In this document: piece by piece, positions 35,404 through 45,731 of the stretch | How positions within the stretch are numbered: the first letter of the stretch is position 1 | Layout: every line of letters starts with the position of its first letter | From: Amblyomma americanum | Lineage: Eukaryota; Arthropoda; Arachnida; Ixodida; Ixodidae | Assembly: GCF_052857255.1 (NCBI RefSeq) | Contig: NC_135500.1 | Location: forward strand, 166,280,683 to 166,344,682 | Direction: 5' to 3' | Length of the DNA: 64,000 nucleotides | Position numbers and translations under genes: made by a program | Notes under the pieces: generated by a model | What the model saw: only the letters and a program-made list of their open reading frames with translations | What the model was told of the DNA's origin: nothing | Databases searched by the model: none

Positions 35404-38384
35404 GTGAGTTCTACTTTGCCTACTCACGGTAACGGTGGTTAGTGACGTAGTTACGAGGGGCGCCGCTGCACTATGACAAATTGGTTTACAGCCTTCGTCA
35501 AAAGTCGTCAGGCCACCTGGCTTGCTTCTAAGCCATGTAATGGTGCACATATGTAACCCCTGACGTCTGAAATTTCCTTAAAGGAAGTGACGAGGTCTGA
35601 GCTGAGAGCTCTGAGCTGCAGCGATATACAAATTTCTCGACAGAAGACAGGAGACAAAACTATGTGGCGTCACGATTTTTGACCAAGGCTCTACGTACAC
35701 CGTTTTGCGCAGCAAGGGTCAACACTGCCCATGGCGCAGTGGAGGCGATCGTAGTGTGGCATACACATCGCAGATATTGAATACGTCGTAATAAACTTCA
35801 CGGAAATCATTGCACTTTCTTTTAACAACCCGTTCCGTGACTTTTTGCCACCAACAGGCTCCCATGACTTCACGAAAGAGGCTCCGACTGTGTTTTGCTT
35901 TTTGCAAACCCGATTCAGCGCGAGTGTGAGCGGCCTTTGAGAGCAGTGAATAAGAACACAACAACGTCAGTTGATAAGCTGAATTGGGCTAATTCAATCT
36001 GCTTTATAAAGTCACTCCCAAGTAAATTTCTTTACCTGTGGAAGGTTTCATAGTTGTGCATTTCCTTTTTTTGTATGTTAGAATAATGACTGACCGAGAA
36101 AATATACAATGTTAACGCTACGCTAGTAATTCACGAACTTGGCAAGCGGATACGAGGTGACGTGAGCCTTTTTACGAGAGCTCCGTATAACAACCTTCGC
36201 ATATATACATATATATCACGTAAAACGATGCTATGTTTCTGCGCGCTGCTAAAGGTGGCACGTGAAGCGAAAGTTCAACTTTATTTCCTCCAGGGAATAT
36301 TCAAAGACATAGGACACAGGCGCAGCCCGCTGGCGTTTTCTAAAACCAGCACTTTGCATTCAGGCTTCGCGGCAAAACGCGATAGAAATCAAACTGGCGC
36401 CCCCTCAAGTTTCATGCATGCAATGTTGCTGGTGCTTACCGATTTCCTGAACCCTTTTGTTGAGCTGCTCATGGAACGGGCTGCGGTAAACAGTCCTGAT
36501 AGAAAATAGCCTACTGCAGCCCCAAACCAGCGCATTCAGCCTCCTCACAACAAGTTTGTCGCCCATAAGCGCCCTTACAGGCCTGTCTCACACAAGCTCC
36601 TGACCAATCGCTGCTGCTCTATTTTCAGCCATGGCTTTGGCATGGTCAGAATCATTGCTGGAATGAATACGTGTTGAAACGAAGGATTTTGCCCCCCCCC
36701 TTCCCCCCGTGGTTCCCTTCTTTCGACCCCTATTATATATCGAGTGCGTGAGCGCTGCTAGTTCTCCAGTCCTCCCAGATTTCATCGTTTTACTCTTCAC
36801 TCGTGCATCTTATGAAACCAAGCGCGCGCATACCGCAGGAGACCCCGGCTCTCATTTCCTCATCAAGCGCTTTTCGCTCGCTCTCCCAGCAGGACGTGGT
36901 TGCGGGGGCTCGCAATGGAAGCTGAGAGGGTAGAGAGCTCAAAGGGCCGGCGTGCTTGCTCTCCTTGTAAATGTCAAGCGAAGCTGCAAAAACCTACCTA
37001 GCCCTGACATGCAGCTGAGTTCTCGCTGATATAAGCGCATTACGCGACATTGCGTAAGTATAGTTTCAGCGTATAGGTTTGGGATGTCGCCACGTGCGGC
37101 GCACATCTGGTGAGGACATATCGCAGGGAAAGGGAGGCTACCTGAGTCAGGCAAGAAAGCTACAAAAGTGCATCGTTGTTTGTACGTATACTGTAGCTAT
37201 ATGGGGTGCAGAAATGATGCACAAATGCGAACAGGAAAGAACAGAGAAATGAATCATGTAACGTTGTGTGCGAACTGCAACTCTTGTTTTCTTGGAGGGT
37301 TTCCTTTATATACTACAGCCTACATCTGAACCCATCCCTAAAAACACCAGAAGAAAACAAACATGATAAAAAAACGACCACACTGTTGTCGCTGTTGTCA
37401 TGCACCGATACGTTCATAGTCTTCAGTATTACAAAAGTTAAGGTCTGCCACTAATAAACTGTTGAGGTTATAGCGTAACTTTTCCTGTATCGCAATCTCG
37501 TCGTGTCTTGTTGACCTCTGTGCCTCAGCGCAGCGCAGGCCTCATGCCTAACAAGTTCGCAAGCCTGGTGTAGGTTTATCGCTTGAATTGCTTCGAAATT
37601 ATCGCCGCCTACACCTGAATAGAACACGTCTGTTCCCTGCTGCCCTCGTTTTGAGACGAGTTTTAAGTGGTAGCTCAATGACAAACTGACAGTACTTTTT
37701 TTCTTAGTGCGGCAACAACACTAGGCGCATTTTACTATTTCGGGCATACGTAGTACGTGCTGAAACCTGATTTGTGGTAGGCAGCCCACCTGCCCGCCAG
37801 GTTTTGGGCAACCTGCCAGGTCATCACCAGGGTGAAGGTCCGGGTGAATGGTACACCCAGGAGAAGGTAAATGCCTCCACGGTAAAAGCTTTTAGGTCAG
37901 AGGCTTTTATGGTAACCGACTTTAGTGTGAATGCTTTCTCGGTGAATACCTTTCGGGTATAGGTAGAAGGCCTTTAGGCAAAAGGCTTTTTCTAAAGGCC
38001 TTTATTTGAAATACTTTTAGCACGTAAGAGCATTAAGTGCTCACCGTAACGAGTGCTACGGCAAGATATTCCGCGCTTAGCCATGCCAAACCATCTGCGA
38101 TTTCTTTTTAACTATTGCCCACGGCAGACCGCTGATGAAGCCATGTCCCATTGGCGCTCCGTCCTTCCTCTCCTTGACAGCAAAAAGAAGGCGGCTACCC
38201 TGGGGCTATCCCACGTGTTGGCACTATTTCTGCACGTCAGGCATGAATCACTGCTTAATGTTCAACGCTTGCCTTGCAGCGAAAGCTGGCGTCTTGATCA
38301 GACTGATCATCAGTTGCAAATAAATTACATTTGGTTACAATTGGCTGAACGAATTGGTCTCGTTCACTATCGCTTTCAACGCAG
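35404..38384 (+). other. Predicted intron of gene B
   Basis: A GT..AG intron of about 3.0 kb. Unlike the gene A intron it has no inverted-repeat arms that I can see. It contains a C-rich tract at 36692-36716 and a 15-bp minisatellite at 37867-37956. Frames at 35691-36509 and 36939-37684 have no recognisable product. A second frame over exon 2, starting 38354, is a shadow. Confidence 0.45.
37867..37956 (+). repeat. 15-bp minisatellite, 6 units, multiple of three
   Basis: Diverged units 'gtaaatgcctccacg', 'gtaaaagcttttagg', 'tcagaggcttttatg', 'gtaaccgactttagt', 'gtgaatgctttctcg' and 'gtgaatacctttcgg' follow head to tail. More degenerate 'aaggcctttaggcaaa' units follow to about 38010. One frame reads as a five-residue repeat (VNAST VKAFR SEAFM VTDFS VNAFS). 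It lies in the predicted gene B intron, so the open frame is probably a by-product of the period. Confidence 0.85.
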
Positions 38385-38583
38385 GTACGTCATCCGACCG
38401 AGTGAACTGGTCGATTCGTCTGAACAGAAGACATCAAAAAAGCCGCGGGAAGCGCTTGGGGGGGCCGCCACCCAGCTTCAGTGGCCGGAACAGCCGCAGG
38501 ACTTTGAATGGCCTACTCAGGCGAGCTCCAAAGAACCAGGGAAGCGACGTGAACGTCATCGTGGAGCCGTAGCTGCGCCGTGA
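38385..38583 (+). CDS. Gene B exon 2: YVIRP motif and polar C-terminal tail
   Basis: Preceded by a good pyrimidine-rich acceptor ('ctcgttcactatcgctttcaacgcag', AG at 38383-38384). The first G completes the Lys codon from exon 1, giving VVVYK-YVIRPSELVDSSEQ. The tail is hydrophilic with two Trp-Pro repeats ('QWPEQPQDFEWPTQ') and a basic end ('KRRERHRGAVAAP'), then TGA at 38581-38583. The YVIRP start, the phase and the short Ala/Pro C-terminus parallel gene A exon 2. There is no canonical AATAAA nearby; 'ggaataagaaaaa' at about 38611 is the closest. The +1 frame (38354-38572) is also open and could be used only with a different exon 1 phase. Confidence 0.55.
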
Positions 38584-39084
38584 CCGTGTCTTATGACACT
38601 GTTCTAAATTCGGAATAAGAAAAACGCTGTACAGATGGTAACCGTAAACTAGTAAGCGCATTTTATTTGCAATACAAAGAAAGAGAATTTGTGACAAGTT
38701 TATTTCTTTCGAAATCATTACTTTTGGTCACCGACACCAGTTTAATCCAGGTCACTCCTCATGGCAGGAAAGAAAAGTTGCGATTCCTGATCATTACGTA
38801 CAACGTTACAGCGCTAAAAAGTTCAGGTGCGTTATAGGCTCAATTCTTACGAGTTCTTGAGTTTTTGCCAAGCATGAGACTTAAGTGGCCTGCTTCTTTA
38901 TTTCCTTCATTAATTCGGACATGTGCTTTTGAAATAAGGTTTTCAGAGCGCATTTATTCGTGCTTTGTCCGCTGTATATGAACTTTAAAAGACCTTATGA
39001 TGTGTATTGAAAGCCGGCCATAACTCATCAAGGAGCCCGAGGACACGTCTCAGCAATGATGCAGAAAATTGTTTCTTTGATTTT
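38584..39084. other. Intergenic stretch downstream of gene B
   Basis: AT-rich, with no supported gene or repeat. It could hold the gene B 3' UTR. Confidence 0.4.
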
Positions 39085-39276
39085 TTAGGTGAAGAAATGG
39101 CGGAGGAACTGTCTCACATATCTCGGTGGACACCCAAGCCGTGCCGTAAGGGAAGAGAAGAATGTGGGAGTGAAAGAAGAAAGAGAGAAAGAGGTGCCGT
39201 AGTTAACGACTCGGGAATGATTTCGATCATACGGGGGTCTTTAACGTGCACTGACATGGCACAGCACACGGACGAT
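39085..39276 (-). mobile_element. 5'-truncated type I SINE (copy 8)
   Basis: On the minus strand it runs from the core 'gccatgtcagtgcacgttaa' to 'cctccgccatttcttc', keeping the type I body 'actacggcacctctttc' and 'cttacggcacggctt'. The tRNA head is missing. It is diverged by more than a tenth from copies 1-3. The opposing frames over it are SINE sequence. Confidence 0.85.
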
Positions 39277-39279
39277 TTG

Positions 39280-42200
39280 GGTAGGCGCATTCTACATATT
39301 GTGTTAAATGTCATGAACAGCAATCTACAATGCACGTGCAAGTTTAGAACGTCTCATGCATTATCTTATTTATCTGGCGCCGCTAGCAGGAAACGGTTAC
39401 TAATGCCTGAATTTATCTAAATACAAGGAATGTGCTAGGCGTGAGATTTAATGAAGTTAAACATGGGAAAACGACGTTAAAACTCGGCATGTAACGCTTC
39501 AATTAAAAGTGCATTATTTCGAAACTTGTTTTCATTGAAGTGACGGGAATTGAAGATTCGTGATGAGGAATTCATCATTGAAACTGGAGAGGGAGTCAGA
39601 GGAAACTGAAGTCAAGTTATCAGGAAACTGGAGGAGTCAAAGATTTCTTGTTGCTGAAACGGAAAGAGAGAGAAAAAAACATTTGACGGAGAATCAAGTG
39701 TCGACGATATCTTACATGAATGTCAGTAAATCCAAATGGTCCATCAGCTGTTCTGAGGCTAAACAGGCGCCCCACGTTCGAGAAAGGTGTGAATAGCGCA
39801 GAGATTCGAATGGCTTCAGCGCTCGTCTCCTCTATCGTTTTTTTTTTTTCAGTACGTCCTGTGTATCGTGCTGCTTTAAGATGAATCCGTTCCAATTTGT
39901 CCAGTTTTCTAGCGGCAACAGGGAAAATCGAAAAATAATTGTTTCAGATTACCTTAGCGTTCAGTGCAAATTGGGCGTCCAGAGGAGCTGCAGATGCAAG
40001 GAGTGTTTTTCCGTTTTTTTAATCACAACAAAGTCGGGAAAAGCATGCCAGTTTTAAAGCAAAGGCTATGCCTTACAAACCAAAAGACAACAAGTAATAC
40101 GGTGCGTCACTGCCAAAAGACAAATACGTTGATTGGTCCACAGATAATAGTACAAATAAATACCAGCCCTATTTTTTCCTCTTTTCTTTTCCATTGCGGC
40201 AAGGCAGGGCGAGTATTACAGGCCCGCGAGGAGAAAGCAATCAATCTTCTTGCGAGCCGCCCAGCCAAGGCAGCAAAAGTTTGCATTTTCATGCAATTGT
40301 TCAGCCTAAACAGAGTAATGCCAACCCATCGAACCTCATCCGTCATGTTGCTTCGCCACAAACTTGTGTTTCTACATCTTATATATCTAATGATATTAGC
40401 ATACGCCTGCGGTGAAATGTGCACCACAGTGGAAAAACTTCCCACAGGGAGAGGATGAAAAGGAGAAATTTTCCCGCAGGAAAAAAAAAAGGAAGGAAGC
40501 ATAGAGGGTTGTGTGAAAGCAGGAACCAGCGATGACGTCAAGACCATTGACACTAATTCTGGCCGCCATGCGGGGAGTAGCCGCGTGAGTAGTTTCTCTT
40601 TACGCTGACGGGAAAGTGCTGTCGCATTCACTTATGCAAACGGCAGGGCCACACTTTTCGATCCCGCGAGGGGAGACAGGCCACGATAAGAGCCGAGGGA
40701 GCCGTAACGCGAGCGCCTCAAGTGCTTTTGCGCGCGCTGCTCCCGCCGGAGTTGAGTGGCCGGGATGAAAACCCTGCTCCATACCTCGGGCCGCTCCCAT
40801 CTGACCTTAGTGGGCCACTCAGACGAGGTCACGCCTGCGTCGTAAGCGCTGCTCTTTTGCAAATACTCGAGTCTGCCATGAACGCTGTCGAGCGTTCACT
40901 ATAAGCTGCGGTAGTGCCTTCTAGCCTGGTAAAGCAAGCGCGCATTGCATTACTTATATTGCACGGAATGGGGCGGGGCTCTTTTCTGCCTTGTTTTTCT
41001 ACAGACTCGACTACTTTCTTTTTCAGTTTTTGTGCTTGCTCTGGGTGATTTCGCAGGCAGTGTAGAAGCGTTTCTTGTGTAGTCGTGCTTAGGATGGTAA
41101 CAGCAACATTTAGCAGCCTGCACTTAAGTCGAGCGAGAACTAAAGCAATGTGTTAAAGAAACAAGAATATATGCTCCGCAGTGCAGAGTACGCCTAAGAT
41201 GTTAAGGAATACTTATACTTTAAAATTACTATATTTACATTCAATTCAGAAATTCTTGCATCGTAATTTCTTCCGGCATGTTGTTACCTTTAACACTCCG
41301 CTCATTGCGCAGTGTAAAGTGAAAAGGCATAATGTGATTGCTATGCCGAGGCATAAGGTGCCTAGAGGATAAGGGGATTCAGGCAGGTACTCCAGCAGTT
41401 TTGCATTTTAGCTATATAGTCTAAACGTGTTACCATGTGGCCGTCGGGCTAGTCATGTAGTGAAAAAAACAAGCAAAAGATAAAGAAAAGAACTAACTTG
41501 GAAAGCACTTGCTTAGCTGGCAATCGCTCCTGAACCTTTGATCAGAAGTAATATCCGGCCATTCCGCTCAAACAAATTCGCCACTGAAGTAATGTTACAC
41601 TGCGTGCAAGATTTCATGGTACATGCCACACGTACTGCCAAGTATGGAAAGCATTTTCCAGCAATAAGCGCTCATAATGGCCCTTCCACAAGCTGTTAAA
41701 ACTCATCTCCTTACGCACCGCAACATTCACTCACTTCCTCTCGCTGCTGTGGCAAAACGAACACCTGCTCAGTACGTCTGTTCGTATCAACGATAGCGAA
41801 AATTTTAGCTGCTGCAAAGCGTGATCATGAACAGAGCATGACACGGTGATATTCATGGGTTAATACCCATTTATGCGGAAGTGGTCATAATCTACTTAAT
41901 ATTAATAGTTTCGAATCCTCACACCACTCCTGGCGCTTCAAACACAGTCACCGGTGGGGCTTGTGAGACCCATGTGGCTCTTCCCGAGCAACATCTCGCG
42001 ACTAATCATTACCTGTTACTAGCCATGTTGGGTAGTTTTCTCACAAGCCGGTGAGCATGCCGTCACCTGCCCCAGTGGGCCAGTCGTGATGACGTCTCAA
42101 GTTTCGCCCCGCGTCACACGTCGCGAGTGATGGCGGTCTCCATTCACGCCTGCACAGACCCTTTAAAAGCTGACGCGTCACTAAAGTATCTTTTGTGGTG

Positions 42201-43768
42201 AGCAATTTGATAAAACCACGTGTCCGTTGTAATAAACAGTCAGAGTACAAACGAAACAAAGCAAATTAGCGGTATTAATTGATACGATGAAGGTATACAG
42301 GCAAGGAACAATTGGAGGCACTTCGGTAAAAAAGGTTTCATGTTTAATAATTTTTTAAAGATGAAAGGCCAACTCCACACCAGCATGCTTTAATGAATAC
42401 CAAACGAATTGTCGGGGAAGTATTGCTCACAGTTTTGCTCAGTGTATGCAATTTTTGAGTGGTGTCATTCGTTTGCCCAGCCTCAGTTTTCTGGCTATAC
42501 GAGGGACTACATTGCAGGCTTTCGCTGATAACGGTTCTAATTTCGCTAAGCAAAATTTTTTTCCTGAAATAGTCTCTTATCTAAGAGAAGCTCTTAAAGC
42601 CGGATGTAGTCTACTTTCCTAAAAATAATAGAGAACCTCGAAAAGATAGGTTCTTCGTGCAAGAGTTCAATATAATATTCAACTCTACACCGGCTTCAGC
42701 TAAATAATGAAGGAAAGTGCCTTGATATGACGGTGAAGTTTTAGAATTTACACTTCGCGCCCTCCCTGGAAAGGCTCAGTGTTGAGTTCTGAGTTCAAAC
42801 TACGCCTCATCATAGCATATTTATTCACCCATCAGAGGCACATCAAGAGGTCCGCACATGAATAGACCGTCATGTTTATTTACGATTCGCGTCACAGCTC
42901 TCCTTTCCGATGCATTCAGTAGCCACTCGCTGGTCGACGCCCAAGTGACACTTCGCACTCTTCATCCTGCTCGTGATGCGAGCCTGACGCCTGCGCGGCA
43001 ATCTCCTGCTCTCAGCTTAACACCAGCTTTTCAGTTCCGTGTTTACATACTTAAGCGGCGTATTCATGCTCCGCGGCTCTTCGTGCCCGACAGCTCCATC
43101 GAGGCTTCAAAGCGCTAGTAAAGAGGCTCTCAAGAAAATGGCTCCGCCGAGACGCTGCGACATGGTAGCCTAACAATAAAACAGCTTTTCGTGTTGTTTA
43201 CAGAACAGCAAAAAGTAATAACTCACAAGAAAAACGCATCGAACATCATGTGTGTTTCAAATATATACAGTCTTATATACCCTGCCGTTACGCCGGGGTG
43301 GTGAAATCTACAATTCGTCGTCGACATCACAAACAAGTGCAGATGAAATGTGACGATTCATCACTGTCAGCTGATGCAAAACGCCACGCGAAATCTCACA
43401 GGCAGACTCGCTGTGCGTGTGTATTGCGTTGGCCTAATGGGAGTCGGCGCATTATTGAACGATTTTGTGTTAAAATTTTTTTAGTCCAAACAATGCTGTA
43501 ACTAGACGTGAGCAACTAAATCATAAAGATGGAAATAAAAACGAAGCTCTCGCCATGGATAATCAGTGCGGAAGAAAGAAGTTTACGGAGTGTTAAATGT
43601 TGCTCCGATTTTTTCCTTCTATTTTCTGGTGCGCGATGTTTTTTTCCTCATAGATTTATCTCTACTTCATCCTTTATTTTTTGTACCTTGTTATATTTCG
43701 TGACAGATCCGCTCTGCCAAAAGTATACTGCTTTAAGGCTGCACGTTGTTGGGCGATTCGCTCGTACA
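39280..43768. other. Intergenic stretch with one CpG-rich block
   Basis: 40560-40900 is GC- and CpG-rich with overlapping frames on both strands and no recognisable protein; it may be a promoter or first exon. 41960-42060 has a short inverted repeat, 'gcttgtgaga' and 'tctcacaagc'. An 86-codon ATG frame at 42858-43118 is followed 55 bases later by 'acaataaaac', but has no known domain, and I do not call it a gene. Confidence 0.4.
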
Positions 43769-43891
43769 TACTTAAGCAAGGGAAATGCGCAAAAAAAAAA
43801 TGACACGGAGAAGAAGAGCACAAAGACGGATCCGTCCTGGTGCTCTTCTCCTCCGTGTTTTTTTTTTTTGCTCATTTCCCTTGCTTAAGTA
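43769..43891. repeat. Near-perfect 123-bp palindrome
   Basis: The arms run 'tacttaagcaagggaaatg' outward-in, then an A10/T12 block and 'acacggagaagaagagcac'. They mirror around the centre 'gacggatccgtc' at 43825-43836 (centre 43830). Mismatches are few: one or two single-base indels near 43787 and 43872. There is almost no loop. It is not coding. Immediately right of it, 'agtatactgctttaa' (about 43888-43903) repeats a copy at about 43721, so a direct repeat brackets the left flank and palindrome. Confidence 0.95.
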
Positions 43892-44123
43892 TACTGCTTT
43901 AACTAGCATTTGTCGCCACCGTGAAGCTCATGTTGGATTTCTGGAGGCTAAGTGTGCTTTAACATCGGCGCATTTACGCAGTTTTGCACACTAAACAAGC
44001 CTGAAGGATCCATACGGTACGCATCTTTCTGCTATGGTTGGCATTATACTGGCAGTGTTTGTTTGGCTTCTTTCTTAGTTTTATTTTTAGCAATGCACAA
44101 TGTAAAAAGAGAAAAACTGCAAA

Positions 44124-44365
44124 GCCGCCGCGGTGGCTGAGTGGTTAGGGTGCTCGCTGCTGGCACGAAAGACGCGGGTTCTATCCCGGCCGCGGCAGCC
44201 GAAATTCGATGGAGGCGAAATTCTAGAGGCCCGTGTACTGTGCGATGTCAGTGCACGTTAAAGAACCCCAGGTGGTCGAAATTTCCGGAGACCTTCACTA
44301 CGGCGTCCCTCTTAGCCTGAGTCGCTTTGGGACATTATACCTCCATAAACCGAACCGAACCAAAA
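44124..44365 (+). mobile_element. Full-length type II SINE (copy 5)
   Basis: The head is 'gccgccgcggtggctgag', with A box 'tggctgagtggttaggg' and B box 'ggttctatccc' (one change from consensus). The shared core is followed by the type II body 'gcctgagtcgctttggg' and a tail 'cataaaccgaaccgaacc'. The flanks 'aaaaactgcaaa' (about 44112) and 'aaaaaactgaaag' (about 44361) are a near-perfect target-site duplication. It shows the complete type II structure that copies 4, 6 and 9 match. Confidence 0.93.
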
Positions 44366-44369
44366 AACT

Positions 44370-45270
44370 GAAAGTTCGCCGCCTAAACAGATGTGAATGT
44401 GGTCTCTCTTATTTTCTGAAATATGCCAAATTCAACGAATTGAAAAAACATTCATTGTCACGTACTTTCCCGCGCGCATTTATGAATTTTCACACAGCAT
44501 ACCATGACACTTTGGCCAGTCGAGGTGAGGTGACACTCTATTCTTGAATAATAGCAAAGAGGACAGAGATCAAACCTCTGAGAATGAAGACTGACCGGCA
44601 ATCAAACTTTTATTTCTTCTGTTGAACGCTTTTACAATACCAGTGTCTTAGGAGTTTACGGGCGGCACACTGTGGCCCGCACTGGACTGTTCAGAATAGG
44701 CAATGAGAAATTCAGGATTCTGGCAGTGCCGTAAAAGATCCACGCGATTCTCATGAGAACGCGTTTAATTTTCAGAGCCTGGAGTAAAATCTAACATGCG
44801 CGATAACTCCGGATAGATCTCTGCCACACCTTGCCCTGATGGTCACTGCGAATGCAGGTCTAGGATTTCTGCACTCAAACCTGAAAAAAAGAATTCTACA
44901 AACGAGCATGATAGATTCAGTTTTCAGTTTGTGTAAATGAGGCCGATGTTTGAAGAGAAATGTTACTAACGGGATCCCGTTCGCAGCCCTGCATCAAGCG
45001 CCGAAATTCGAGAGACACTTTGGAATTTCATAAGAGTCACTCAAAACTCGCAGGTTAAATACTGCTTATGGCAGGAAACCCCGTAAAAAGACATGTTCTT
45101 TAATAGACTGCTTGAAAAAGCAAGCCTGATGCAGAAATACAGAAAAAGAAGCAGTTTTTTTCATGGGGGGGGGGGGGGGGGAAGTGGGGGGGGGGAAGTC
45201 GCGGCTATTGCTACTTTTTGATGCGCTCAAAGAAGACGTTTGTGTTGTACCACGCGGCTATAGACCGCTA
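44370..45270. other. Intergenic stretch with G-tracts
   Basis: No gene supported. A G17 run at 45165-45181 is followed by a G11 run at 45186-45196. Long pure G runs like these recur in the window at 24579, 30205 and 57489. Confidence 0.6.
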
Positions 45271-45275
45271 CTTAC

Positions 45276-45731
45276 TTGAAGGGAAGTCGGACGGCTTGGC
45301 ATCGCATCTTCTTTGTTGGCCTTGATGCCGGCTCCTCCATCAAGCGACTCTCGGCACTAAAAGCATAATAACGACGCCCTGAAGATCCTCGCCGGTTAGC
45401 TTCACTGGCGTGCCTCATCCTCATCCTCATCCTTCTGCGGAGAGTGTGCATCTTAGGGGCGGGCATGTAGAGGATTGGGTGCTTGGAGGAGGGGTCTGGT
45501 CGTCCTTGGCTCCGCTCGTAAAAGCAAGGCCACCCTTTTCTTGCAGTTCATCGGAGAGCACAGGAGGATGAAGCCACCGGAGGCTATGAGCTGGGATTTT
45601 AGACCTCGATGTAGCGACTTCGTCTTTTCGGTGGCCATCCCATGAAACAGAGCCAAGCAATTAGTTTTAATGAAGTCTTTCTTGCACCACGTGCTGCAAT
45701 TCCTCTGCTCGTCATAGCTACCCCGCGACAT
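45276..45731 (-). CDS. Possible minus-strand exon(s) of an unrecognised gene
   Basis: All three minus frames are open for 60-90 codons in this GC-richer block. At its 3' edge (on the minus strand) is a good donor: 'cccttcaa' then 'gtaagtag', exon end at 45276. Within it, 'ttattatgcttttag' looks like an acceptor, which would define an 81-nt phase-0 exon, 45276-45356, reading 'CRESLDGGAGIKANKEDAM' and on. Alternatively a longer exon uses the ATG frame ending 'AVRLPFK'. I cannot tell which frame is used, and there is no recognisable domain. No partner exon downstream was found. Confidence 0.25.

Noticed and set aside
43529..43994. Overlapping basic frames around 43.6-44.0 kb
   Set aside because: They run through the palindrome and its A/T blocks; the similarity of the two strands comes from the palindrome.
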